The notes: generated by a model from the sequence alone, not told the origin. A DNA stretch of 7,434 nt from Alphaproteobacteria bacterium (GCA_028281075.1 JANQKO010000424.1:1-7434), one strand, 5' to 3'. Positions 1 to 6,304 are shown, counted from the first letter of the stretch. Program-made: numbers and translations.

Positions 1-132
1 CGGCACCAGGCCGCCGCGCGTCACCGCGACCACGCCGTTCCAGGGCCCCCGTTCGATCAGCCGCCAGGCCAGCGCACGCGCGTCGCGGTGGAGCTGGTCC
101 CACGATACGGGGAAATTTTTCGTATAGGCCAT
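1..132 (-). CDS. gpt: Xanthine (xanthine-guanine) phosphoribosyltransferase, N-terminal fragment
   Basis: Partial gene: the first 44 codons, read leftward from an ATG at 132 and running off the left edge. The protein begins MAYTKNFPVSWDQLHRDARA and continues to a VVAVTRGGLVP segment at residues 34-44. This matches the start of E. coli Gpt as I remember it: a 'V(T/S)WD' strand, an 'ARxLAxRL' helix, then the conserved 'G(I/V)(I/V)AV(S/T)RGGLVP' strand and loop, at almost the same spacing. Gpt is a purine-salvage enzyme that transfers phosphoribose from PRPP to xanthine or guanine. The PRPP-binding loop and catalytic residues lie outside the window, so substrate preference cannot be judged. No clear Shine-Dalgarno sequence precedes the ATG; the start rests on homology. 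It is divergent from the glutathione transferase gene across a 147 bp gap. Confidence 0.78.
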   Translation of the reverse strand, partial: MAYTKNFPVSWDQLHRDARALAWRLIERGPWNGVVAVTRGGLVP

Positions 133-279
133 GGTCCGATGCCGGGATCTTGAAAGGCCGGCCGAGTCTGACCGAACTACGCCTTGCGGGCAATCACCGT
201 CATTGCTATTCAGCCCGGCGCCGGGTAGTGACGAACGCGTCGCAATCGCCGGCTGAAACCGGGAGTGGGGGAAGACGTC
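133..279. promoter_or_regulatory. Divergent intergenic region between gpt and the GST gene, with an inverted repeat
   Basis: This gap must hold the promoters of both flanking genes if neither is transcribed from further away. Three things are visible. GCAAT-N7-ATTGC at 190-206 is an exact 5 bp inverted repeat of operator-like shape. A perfect 12 bp palindrome, CCCGGCGCCGGG, lies at 214-225. A weak sigma70-like pair for the rightward gene is formed by TTGCGG (184-189), a 17 bp spacer and TATTCA (207-212), each hexamer matching consensus at 3 of 6 positions. The GCAAT repeat falls inside that spacer, where a bound regulator would block polymerase. All of this is pattern reading in GC-rich DNA and could be chance. 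Confidence 0.25.
267..274 (+). promoter_or_regulatory. Ribosome-binding site deciding the GST start
   Basis: GGGGGAAG ends five bases before the ATG at 280. It supports that ATG over the in-frame GTG at 265, which has no properly spaced purine-rich site. The alignment of the N-terminus with E. coli GstB, which starts at the same point relative to the 'WGRxNS' motif, supports the same choice. Confidence 0.6.
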
Positions 280-900
280 ATGCTACGCATTTGGGGGCGA
301 ACAAATTCCGCAAACGTGCAGAAAGTCATGTGGTGTATCGGCGAACTGGGGTTGGCGCATCAGCGGATCGATGCCGGCGGCGCGTTCGGCAAGGTCAACG
401 AGGAATGGTATCTGGCGATGAACCCGCAGGGCCGGGTGCCGGTGATCGACGACCAGGGCTTCATGATGTACGAGTCGAACGCCATCGTCCGCTACCTCTG
501 CGCCAAGCACGGCGCCGGTTCGCTGTATCCAGACGACGTGCGCGCCCGCGGCCTCGCCGACCAGTGGATGGACTGGCAGCAGACCGTGCTGCTGGCGCCG
601 ATGACGACGGTGTTCTGGGGCTTGGTGCGGACGCCAGAGGACGAGCGCGACATGGACGCGATCACCGCCGCGGCCGAGGACGTGGGGCACATGTTCGAAC
701 GCCTGGACCGGCATCTGGCGGGGCCGGACTTCATCGCCGGCTCGGCGCTGACCATGGGCGACTTCCCGGTCGGCGCCATGGTCTACCGCTGGTATGGCCT
801 CGATATCGACCGGCCCGACCTGCCCAGCGTGCGGGCCTGGTACGAGCGGTTGACCCAGCGCGAGGCGTTCCAGCAGCACGTCATGCTGCCGATCACCTGA
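280..900 (+). CDS. Glutathione S-transferase, GstB-like
   Basis: A 206-residue cytosolic glutathione transferase, the normal length for the family. The N-terminal thioredoxin-like domain (about 1-80) carries WGRTNSANVQKV (5-16, with the Ser/Asn loop that usually contacts the glutathione thiol), the cis-proline segment RVPVIDD (52-58) and ESNAIVRYL (65-73), whose Glu-Ser pair binds the gamma-glutamyl part of glutathione. The helical C-terminal domain follows, with WMDWQ (96-100), GLVRTPEDERD (114-124) and the N-capping LTMGDF (158-162). The order and wording of these blocks, including the GLVRTPxxERD segment and the VMLPIT end, closely follow E. coli GstB as I recall it (208 residues; reported to act on small electrophiles such as bromoacetate). 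A detoxification role is inferred from that likeness; the true substrate is unknown. A possible extension to a GTG at 265 adds five residues but is less likely. The next gene, hsp20, follows on the same strand after 87 bp. Confidence 0.9.
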   Translation: MLRIWGRTNSANVQKVMWCIGELGLAHQRIDAGGAFGKVNEEWYLAMNPQGRVPVIDDQGFMMYESNAIVRYLCAKHGAGSLYPDDVRARGLADQWMDWQQTVLLAPMTTVFWGLVRTPEDERDMDAITAAAEDVGHMFERLDRHLAGPDFIAGSALTMGDFPVGAMVYRWYGLDIDRPDLPSVRAWYERLTQREAFQQHVMLPIT

Positions 901-975
901 GCAGCCATGACGTCGGTTTGATCCAGGTCAGGCATCCGGCCGGCGAAACGCGCTTTATTGCCGGAGTCACTGGCT

Positions 976-980
976 GGAGG
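976..980 (+). promoter_or_regulatory. Ribosome-binding site of hsp20
   Basis: GGAGG sits seven bases before the ATG at 988. It rules out the in-frame TTG at 958, which would add ten residues and has no such site. The 'CC' at 961-962 and the GCC at 960-962 can pair with bases just before or overlapping this site, so it may be partly hidden in a small hairpin. Confidence 0.65.
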
Positions 981-987
981 CGCTCGC

Positions 988-1419
988 ATGGTTGAGAAAA
1001 CGCATACCGTCGGCGGTCACGAAACGAACTGGCTGCATAACCTCTACGACCCGCTGCGTCAGGTCGGCAACCGCATCGCCGGCTATTTCGCGCCGCAGTC
1101 GGAAGCCGCGACCACCAAGGACGTCTACGAGATCAACATCGAGGTGCCGGGCGTCGAGCCCGGCGACATCGACGTCTCGGTGCACGGCAACACGATCACG
1201 GTGAAGGGCGAGAAGCGCTTCGAGCGGGAAGAGAGCGGCCGGACCTATTTCTTCTCCGAACGCGCCTACGGCGCCTTCCAGCGCTCGTTCCGGCTGCCGC
1301 CGGACGGCGACCCGAACCGGATAGCCGCCCAGTACCGGAACGGCGTGCTGTCGGTCCGCGTGCCGAAGACGGCCGCCGATAACGGCAAGGCGCGGCGCAT
1401 CGAGGTCACGCAGCACTGA
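988..1419 (+). CDS. Small heat-shock protein, Hsp20/alpha-crystallin family
   Basis: A 143-residue ATP-independent holdase chaperone that should form oligomers and trap unfolding proteins in the cytoplasm. Residues 1-44 form the variable N-terminal arm. The alpha-crystallin domain spans about 45-128, starting at DVYEINIEVPGV (45-56), with the AYGAFQRSFRLP strand (93-104) and the family's hallmark NGVLSVRVPK (118-127). The C-terminal tail carries an I-x-V motif (I138-E-V140 in RRIEV), the anchor that docks into a neighbouring subunit's domain, so the protein looks complete and assembly-competent. The alpha-crystallin domain resembles class A bacterial sHSPs (IbpA/HspA and Hsp18-type), but I cannot assign a precise symbol. 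The start is set by a good GGAGG site. No confident sigma32 promoter or CIRCE operator is visible in the 87 bp leader, so heat regulation is assumed from the family, not seen. It converges with the crotonase gene, with 21 bp between the stops. Confidence 0.93.
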   Translation: MVEKTHTVGGHETNWLHNLYDPLRQVGNRIAGYFAPQSEAATTKDVYEINIEVPGVEPGDIDVSVHGNTITVKGEKRFEREESGRTYFFSERAYGAFQRSFRLPPDGDPNRIAAQYRNGVLSVRVPKTAADNGKARRIEVTQH

Positions 1420-1440
1420 CGGCCACGGCCGCCCCCGCCC

Positions 1441-2232
1441 CTATCGTCCGGTGAAGGCCGGCCGGCGCTTTTCCTGGAACGCCCTGACCGCCTCGGCATG
1501 GTCGTGGCTGAGGTGGGAAAGCGTTTCCAGGCCGAGCCCCACCTCCATGGTGCCCTGGGCGAGCTGGCGCAGGCTGTGGTTGATGGCGCGTTTGGTCCAG
1601 CCGATGGCCTGGGTGGCGCCGGCGGCGAGCCGGTCGGCCATGGCATAGACCTTTTCGTCGAGTTCCACGTCCGGCACCGCGTAGTTGATCAGGCCGATGC
1701 GTTCGGCCTCGCGCGCGTCGACATGATCGCCCAGGAACAGCAGCTCCTTGGCCTTGGCGTAGCCGACCAGCATCGGCCACATCAGCGCGCCGCCGTCGCC
1801 GGCGACCAGGCCGACCTTGACGTGCGGGTCGCCGATCCGGGCGCTCTCGGCGGCGATGATGATGTCGCAATAGACGGCCAGCGTGGCGCCCAGCCCCGAA
1901 GCGGCGCCGTTCAGGCGCGCGATCACCGGCTTGTCGAGATCCAGCATGCCGTAGAAGATGTCGCGCGCCTCGACCACGGTCCGGACCCACAGCGTATGGT
2001 CCTCGATCTTGCGGGCCATGCCGTTGATGTCGCCGCCGGCGCAGAAGGCGTCGCCCGCGCCCGTCAGCACGACCACGTCGCAGTCGGGATCGGCGGCGAT
2101 CTCGTGGAAGATGCGCGCCAGCTCGGCATGCATGACATCGTTCGCCGCGTTCTTCACCTCCGGCCGGTTCATGGTCACGGTCAGGATCTTGCCCCGGCGT
2201 TCGGTCAGCAGGGTTTCATAGCTCTCGTACAT
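1441..2232 (-). CDS. Crotonase-superfamily protein (enoyl-CoA hydratase/isomerase family), active-site glutamates substituted
   Basis: A 263-residue crotonase-fold protein of normal family length. It should bind an acyl-CoA thioester: the oxyanion-hole segments are present as AGGDI (65-69) and NGAASGLGATLAVYCDI (108-124), followed by the usual C-terminal helices with EAERIGLINYAVP (175-187) and an AFQEKRRPAF tail (251-260). Compared with rat mitochondrial enoyl-CoA hydratase, the residue matching Glu144 is Thr117 and that matching Glu164 is His137 (in DPHVKVG), while the loop after it reads AGDGG (144-148) in place of PGAGG. It is therefore unlikely to be a classical hydratase. It may be an isomerase, hydrolase, or another CoA-ester enzyme using Asp146 or His137; similar DPHVKxGLVAGDGG sequences occur widely among proteins annotated only as 'enoyl-CoA hydratase/isomerase'. 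The start at 2232 was chosen by homology; the frame stays open upstream to 2487, but that part lies over the divergent amidohydrolase gene and is not crotonase-like. The ribosome-binding site is weak (GGAG 12 bases upstream). Confidence 0.88.
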   Translation of the reverse strand: MYESYETLLTERRGKILTVTMNRPEVKNAANDVMHAELARIFHEIAADPDCDVVVLTGAGDAFCAGGDINGMARKIEDHTLWVRTVVEARDIFYGMLDLDKPVIARLNGAASGLGATLAVYCDIIIAAESARIGDPHVKVGLVAGDGGALMWPMLVGYAKAKELLFLGDHVDAREAERIGLINYAVPDVELDEKVYAMADRLAAGATQAIGWTKRAINHSLRQLAQGTMEVGLGLETLSHLSHDHAEAVRAFQEKRRPAFTGR

Positions 2233-2308
2233 CTCGCTTTCGGTCTCCGCGCTACGGTCGTGATGACCTAGGATGGCATACCCCGCGTCGATCGGAAAAA
2301 GGGACGAC
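2233..2308. promoter_or_regulatory. Divergent 76 bp control region between the crotonase gene and the amidohydrolase operon
   Basis: Both transcripts must start in or near this short gap, so a shared regulator is plausible. The only symmetric element I see is GGTC-N5-GACC at 2256-2268, a 4 bp inverted repeat that could be half of an operator but is short enough to be chance. TAGGAT at 2269-2274 resembles a -10 box on the plus strand, but no matching -35 sits 16-18 bp upstream. AAGGGA (2299-2304), four bases before the ATG at 2309, is the likely ribosome-binding site of the amidohydrolase. Confidence 0.3.
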
Positions 2309-3850
2309 ATGACCGCGACGATCCTGCTGCCGGAATACCTGCTGCCGACCGCCGATCCGGACAGCCTGCGCAACGGCATGGCGGTCGCCGTCGCCGGCCG
2401 CCGCATCGCCGCGATCGACAGCCCGCAGGTGCTGCGGCGGCGCTGGCCCGACGCCCGGACCGAGGACCTGGACGGCTGCATCGTCATGCCGGGACTGGTG
2501 AACGCGCATCAGCACGGCCGCGGCATCAGCCAGGTCCAGCTCGGCTATGCCGACGACTTCCTGGAGCTGTGGATCAACAGCCGCCGGGCGCGCGGCAGCC
2601 TCGATCCCTATCCCATCACCAAGCTGGCCGCGGCCTGCATGATCGAGAACGGCGTCACCAGCACCGTGCACGCCAACTACAGCTACGGCAGCGGCGACTA
2701 CGAAGCCGAGGCACGGGCGGCGCTGCGCGCCTACGACGAGTCGGGCCTGCGGGTCACCTTCTGCGTCGGCGCCATGGACCGGGGCTTCGTCGTCTACCCG
2801 CCGTGCGAGGACGCGTTCCTGGCCGGCCTGCCGGCGGGCTTGCGCGATTGGGTCGCCGTGCCGGCGGGGCAACCCTATGCCGGCGACGGCGCGGCGACGG
2901 TGGCGCTGATGGACCGGCTGCTGGCCGACTTCGGCGACCATCCGCGCATCCGGCTCTGCTACGGACCGGCCGGCCCGCAATGGGTGTCGGACGAGATGCT
3001 GTCGGCACTCGCCCGCGACGCCGACGCGAAAGGACTGGGCTTGCACATTCATGCCGCCGAGTCGCCGGCGCAACGGGCGACGCTGGCCGCGCTCCATCCC
3101 GACGGCGCCTTCGGGCATATGGCTGAACTGGGCGCGCTGACGCCACGGACGGCGCTCGCGCACGGCGTCTATCTCGACGACCGGGACATCGACACCATCG
3201 CCCGCCATGGCGCCGTCGTCGTGCGCAATCCCGGCAGCAACCTGCGCCTGCACAACGGCGCGGCGCCGCTGGCCAGGCTGCTCGCCGCCGGCGTGCCCGT
3301 CGCCATCGGCACCGACAACAGCGCGCTCGCCGACGACGAGGACCTGCTGGGCGAGCTGCGGCTGGCGGCGCAGACGGCGCGGGTCCCCGACTGGCACGAA
3401 CCGCCGGCGCCCGGCCCCGCCGACCTGCTGCGCATGCTGACCGTCAACGGCGCCCGGGCGGCGCAGACCGCGCCGGACGTCGGCCGCATCGCGGCCGGCG
3501 CGCGCGCCGACCTGGTGGCACTGTCGCTCGACCGCGCGCGGCAGCCCTATCTCGATCCGGACATGCCGCTGATCGACGCCCTGCTGGCCCGCGCCCGCGG
3601 CGACGATATCCGGCTGACCATGGTCGACGGCGACATTCTCTACCGCGGCCGCGCGCTGACCGGCCTCGACAAGCCGGCGATCGCGGCCGAGGCGGCCGAC
3701 GCCGCGCGGGCCGCCCGCGGCCCGCGCGATCCCGACGACATCGAACGCATGCGGGCGCTGCGCCGGCATATCGAACGTCACTACCGCGAGACGTTGTTGC
3801 CGGCCGGCGGCGACGGTAGACTTGGGCGGCATAACGACAAGGAGGGTTGA
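2309..3850 (+). CDS. Amidohydrolase-superfamily enzyme (ATZ/TRZ or cytosine-deaminase-like)
   Basis: A 513-residue metal-dependent hydrolase or deaminase, first gene of a three-gene operon. A small beta-sandwich made from the N- and C-terminal parts (about 1-58 and 390-455) flanks a TIM barrel. The metal ligands of the mononuclear type are all in place: H67 and H69 in PGLVNAHQHG, H248 in LHIHAAES with the proton-shuttling E251, H285 in ALAHGV, and D336 in IGTDNS. This layout is that of enzymes that hydrolyse C-N bonds in ring or amidine substrates with loss of ammonia or an amine. Two usually conserved stretches differ: the common HCPxSN loop reads RNPGSN (306-311), and the GTDG(x)SN region reads GTDNSALADDED (334-345). 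A charged C-terminal extension of about 55 residues follows the barrel. The substrate cannot be read from sequence. The start at 2309 is preferred over the ATG at 2273 because it has an AAGGGA site and matches where the family usually begins. The ORF ends three bases before the DUF1445 gene. Confidence 0.88.
   Translation: MTATILLPEYLLPTADPDSLRNGMAVAVAGRRIAAIDSPQVLRRRWPDARTEDLDGCIVMPGLVNAHQHGRGISQVQLGYADDFLELWINSRRARGSLDPYPITKLAAACMIENGVTSTVHANYSYGSGDYEAEARAALRAYDESGLRVTFCVGAMDRGFVVYPPCEDAFLAGLPAGLRDWVAVPAGQPYAGDGAATVALMDRLLADFGDHPRIRLCYGPAGPQWVSDEMLSALARDADAKGLGLHIHAAESPAQRATLAALHPDGAFGHMAELGALTPRTALAHGVYLDDRDIDTIARHGAVVVRNPGSNLRLHNGAAPLARLLAAGVPVAIGTDNSALADDEDLLGELRLAAQTARVPDWHEPPAPGPADLLRMLTVNGARAAQTAPDVGRIAAGARADLVALSLDRARQPYLDPDMPLIDALLARARGDDIRLTMVDGDILYRGRALTGLDKPAIAAEAADAARAARGPRDPDDIERMRALRRHIERHYRETLLPAGGDGRLGRHNDKEG
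3839..3846 (+). promoter_or_regulatory. Strong ribosome-binding site of the DUF1445 gene
   Basis: AAGGAGGG lies inside the last codons of the amidohydrolase gene, with eight bases between GGAGG and the ATG at 3854. It is the best Shine-Dalgarno match in the window. It suggests the second gene is translated efficiently in its own right, besides any coupling to the first. Confidence 0.7.
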
Positions 3851-3853
3851 GCG

Positions 3854-4675
3854 ATGGCCATGGCCTTGATGGAGGCGCGCCGGGACGACGCCGCCTGGGA
3901 CCTGGACGATCCGGTCGCCATGCGGCGGGTGATCCGCGCCGGCGACTTCACCGAGCATACCGGCGGCGTCGGCCTGGGCTATGTGCATGCCAACGTGGCG
4001 ATCCTGCCGAAGGACTATGCCGACGAGTTCGCCCGCTTCTGTCAGCGCAATCCCAAGCCCTGTCCGCTGCTGGCCATGAGCGAGCCGGGCGATCCGCGCC
4101 TGCCGGAACTGGCCGCCGACCTCGACATCCGCACGGACGTGCCGAGCTACCGCGTGTTCCGCGACGGCCGGTATGTCGAGGACGTGCCGGACATCCGACA
4201 CCTCTGGCGCGACGACATGGTGGCGTTCGCGCTCGGCTGCTCGCTGTCGTTCGAGGGCGCGCTGCTGGACGCCGGCCTGCCCTTGCGGCATATCGACAAT
4301 GGCGAGACCGTGCCGGTCTATCGCAGCGCCATCGACTGCAAGCCGGCCGGCCGCTTCGGCGGCAAGATGGTGGTGTCGATGCGGCCGTTCAAACCCGCCG
4401 ACGCCATCCGGGCGATCCAGATCACCAGCCGGTTCCCGAACGTGCACGGCGCGCCCGTGCATATCGGCAAGCCCGAGTTGATCGGCATCGACGTGAACCA
4501 GCCCTGGCAGTGCGGCCGGGTCGACGTCCGCGAGGACGAGCTGCCGCTGTTCTGGGCCTGCGGCGTCACCCCGCAGGTGGCGGTCGAGCAGGCCCGGCCG
4601 CCACTCGCCATCACGCACACGCCGGCCTGCATGCTGGTGACCGACCTGCGCAACGCCACGCTGGCGAGCTTCTAG
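3854..4675 (+). CDS. DUF1445 / YcsI-family putative hydro-lyase (D-glutamate cyclase-like)
   Basis: A 273-residue protein of the DUF1445 (UPF0317, B. subtilis YcsI) family, near the usual length. It shows nearly every family block in order: GYVHANVAILP (42-52), FCQRNPKPCPLL (62-73), DIRTDVPSYRV (91-101), GCSLSFE (128-134), VVSMRPF (173-179), RFPNVHGAPVHIG (193-205), FWACGVTPQ (233-241) and ITHTP (253-257). No signal peptide or membrane segment is seen, so it is cytoplasmic. Family members are annotated as putative hydro-lyases; the mitochondrial relative in animals is D-glutamate cyclase, which interconverts D-glutamate and 5-oxo-D-proline. In Bacillus ycsI lies beside 5-oxoprolinase genes. 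A dehydration, cyclisation or ring-opening step on an amino-acid-like substrate is the best inference, but the reaction of this bacterial member is not known. It sits between the amidohydrolase (3 bp gap) and the GMC dehydrogenase (6 bp gap). The TAG stop is in the same frame as the next gene. Confidence 0.93.
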   Translation: MAMALMEARRDDAAWDLDDPVAMRRVIRAGDFTEHTGGVGLGYVHANVAILPKDYADEFARFCQRNPKPCPLLAMSEPGDPRLPELAADLDIRTDVPSYRVFRDGRYVEDVPDIRHLWRDDMVAFALGCSLSFEGALLDAGLPLRHIDNGETVPVYRSAIDCKPAGRFGGKMVVSMRPFKPADAIRAIQITSRFPNVHGAPVHIGKPELIGIDVNQPWQCGRVDVREDELPLFWACGVTPQVAVEQARPPLAITHTPACMLVTDLRNATLASF

Positions 4676-4681
4676 GCGCGG

Positions 4682-6304
4682 GTGGCCGCCGACACGGACA
4701 ACGCGCTCGGCGCCTTCGACTATGTGATCGTGGGCGCCGGGTCCGCCGGCTGCGTGCTGGCGAACCGGCTGTCGGCCGATCCGGATGTCAGCGTCCTGCT
4801 GCTGGAGGCCGGCGGCAGGGACAATTATTTCTGGATCCACGTGCCGATCGGCTACCTCTACACCATGAACAACCCGCGCACGGACTGGTGCTTCCAGACC
4901 GAGGCGGAGGACGGCCTGAACGGCCGGGCGCTGGCCTATCCGCGCGGCCGGGTGCTGGGCGGCTGCTCGTCGATCAACGGCATGATCTATATGCGCGGCC
5001 AGGCCCGCGACTACGACCAGTGGCGCCAGCTCGGCAACGCCGGCTGGAGCTGGGACGACGTGCTGCCCTATTTCAGGCGCTCGGAGGACTACAGCCACGG
5101 CGCCGACGACCTGCATGGCGCCGGCGGCGAATGGCGCGTCGAGGAGATGCGGCTGAGCTGGGAGATCCTGGACGCCTTCCGCGCCGCCGCGGCCGAGGTC
5201 GGCATCCCCAACACCGACGACTTCAATCGCGGCAACAACGAAGGCTGCGGCTATTTCCAGGTGAACCAGAAGCGCGGCGTGCGCTGGAGCACGGCGACGG
5301 CGTTCCTGAAGCCGGTGCGCGACCGCAGGAACCTCACCGTGCTGACGCGGGCGCAGGCGAAGCGCATCACGTTCGACGGCCGGCGCGCGAGCGGCGTCGA
5401 GATCGCGCTGAAAGGCGCCGACAGGCACGTGACGGCGCGGCGCGAGGTGATCCTGGCGAGCGGCGCCGTCGGCTCGCCGCAACTGCTGCAGCTCTCGGGC
5501 GTGGGACCGGGCGCGCTGCTGCGGGACGTCGGCCTGCCGGTCGTGCGCGATCTGAAGGGCGTTGGCGAGAACCTGCAGGACCATCTGCAGATCCGTCTTG
5601 CCTACAAGGTGCGGAACACGCACACACTGAACGAGCGCGCGAACAGCCTGATCGGCAAGCTCGGCATGGGGCTGGAATATTTCCTGTTCAGGCGCGGGCC
5701 ACTGACCATGGCGCCGAGCCAGCTCGGCGCGTTCGCCAGGTCGGACCCGTCGCGCGAGACGCCGAACCTGGAATATCACGTGCAGCCGCTCAGCCTGGAG
5801 AAGTTCGGCGAGCCGCTGCATCCGTTCCCGGCCTTCACCGCGTCGGTCTGCAATCTCAGGCCCGAGAGCCGCGGCTCGATCCGGATCAAGAGCCCGGACC
5901 CGCTGGCGCCGCCGGCGATCCGGCCGAACTATCTGTCGGCGCCGGCGGACCGGCGGGTCGCGGCGGACGCCATCAAGCTGACGCGCGCGATCTGCGCCGC
6001 GCCGGCGATGGCCCGCTTCCGGCCCGAGGAGTTCAAGCCCGGCAGCGAATACGAGAGCGACTCGGAGCTGGCGAAGGCCGCCGGCGATGTCGGCACGACG
6101 ATCTTCCATCCCGTCGGCACCGCGAAGATGGGCGACGACGGCATGGCCGTGGTCGACGCGCGGCTGAAGGTGCACGGGCTCGACGGCCTGCGCGTGGTCG
6201 ATGCGTCCGTGATGCCGACTATTACCTCCGGCAACACCAACGCGCCGGTGATCATGATCGCGGAGAAGGCCGCCGACATGATCCGCGAGGACCGGCGGTC
6301 ATAG
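4682..6304 (+). CDS. GMC-family FAD-dependent oxidoreductase (choline dehydrogenase/alcohol dehydrogenase-like)
   Basis: A 540-residue flavoprotein that should oxidise a primary or secondary alcohol to the carbonyl with FAD as cofactor. The Rossmann dinucleotide fold opens the protein: VIVGAGSAG with G18, G20 and G23, ending at the acidic LLLEAGG (39-45). GMC signature 1 spans about 81-104 (GRALAYPRGRVLGGCSSING at 81-100), and signature 2 is SGAVGSPQLLQLSG (260-273). Near the C-terminus are the catalytic pair H476 (FHPVGTAKMG) and N520 (SGNTNAP), 44 residues apart as in choline oxidase (H466/N510). No signal peptide is visible, so it is probably cytoplasmic or peripheral and passes electrons to the quinone pool as dehydrogenases of this type do; oxidase activity is not excluded. 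It is not identifiable as BetA itself: there is no betaine aldehyde dehydrogenase or BetI nearby. The start is a GTG two codons after the stop of the DUF1445 gene, without a good Shine-Dalgarno site, so translational coupling is likely. Confidence 0.92.
   Translation: MAADTDNALGAFDYVIVGAGSAGCVLANRLSADPDVSVLLLEAGGRDNYFWIHVPIGYLYTMNNPRTDWCFQTEAEDGLNGRALAYPRGRVLGGCSSINGMIYMRGQARDYDQWRQLGNAGWSWDDVLPYFRRSEDYSHGADDLHGAGGEWRVEEMRLSWEILDAFRAAAAEVGIPNTDDFNRGNNEGCGYFQVNQKRGVRWSTATAFLKPVRDRRNLTVLTRAQAKRITFDGRRASGVEIALKGADRHVTARREVILASGAVGSPQLLQLSGVGPGALLRDVGLPVVRDLKGVGENLQDHLQIRLAYKVRNTHTLNERANSLIGKLGMGLEYFLFRRGPLTMAPSQLGAFARSDPSRETPNLEYHVQPLSLEKFGEPLHPFPAFTASVCNLRPESRGSIRIKSPDPLAPPAIRPNYLSAPADRRVAADAIKLTRAICAAPAMARFRPEEFKPGSEYESDSELAKAAGDVGTTIFHPVGTAKMGDDGMAVVDARLKVHGLDGLRVVDASVMPTITSGNTNAPVIMIAEKAADMIREDRRS

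Noticed and set aside
883..908. Inverted repeat ATGCTGC / GCAGCCAT around the GST stop codon, as a terminator
   Set aside because: The stem is interrupted by a bulge, overlaps the coding end, has an 11-base loop and is not followed by a T-run.
901..987. Sigma32 promoter or CIRCE operator in front of hsp20
   Set aside because: No convincing CTTGAAA/CCCCAT pair and no TTAGCACTC-N9-GAGTGCTAA repeat; only scattered partial matches.
150..995. A 281-codon plus-strand frame over the GST gene
   Set aside because: A shifted shadow with biased composition; the GST frame has clear homology and a ribosome-binding site.
1498..2271. A 257-codon plus-strand frame antisense to the crotonase
   Set aside because: No motif, composition typical of an antisense shadow, and no ribosome-binding site of note.
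2233..2487. Upstream extension of the crotonase frame by 85 codons
   Set aside because: The added segment lies over the divergent control region and the start of the amidohydrolase gene and does not resemble a crotonase. The ATG at 2232 gives the normal family length.
2252..6175. A 1307-codon open frame on the minus strand, antisense to the whole amidohydrolase/DUF1445/GMC operon
   Set aside because: Its length is striking, but GC-rich codon use on the other strand removes stops from this frame. The translation is a biased string of H, R, A, G, V and D with no recognisable domain, while the opposite strand encodes three clear enzymes.
4682..6304. GMC gene as BetA choline dehydrogenase of a glycine-betaine operon
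   Set aside because: The family match is general, and no betaine aldehyde dehydrogenase, BetI regulator or choline transporter is adjacent; the operon partners point elsewhere.
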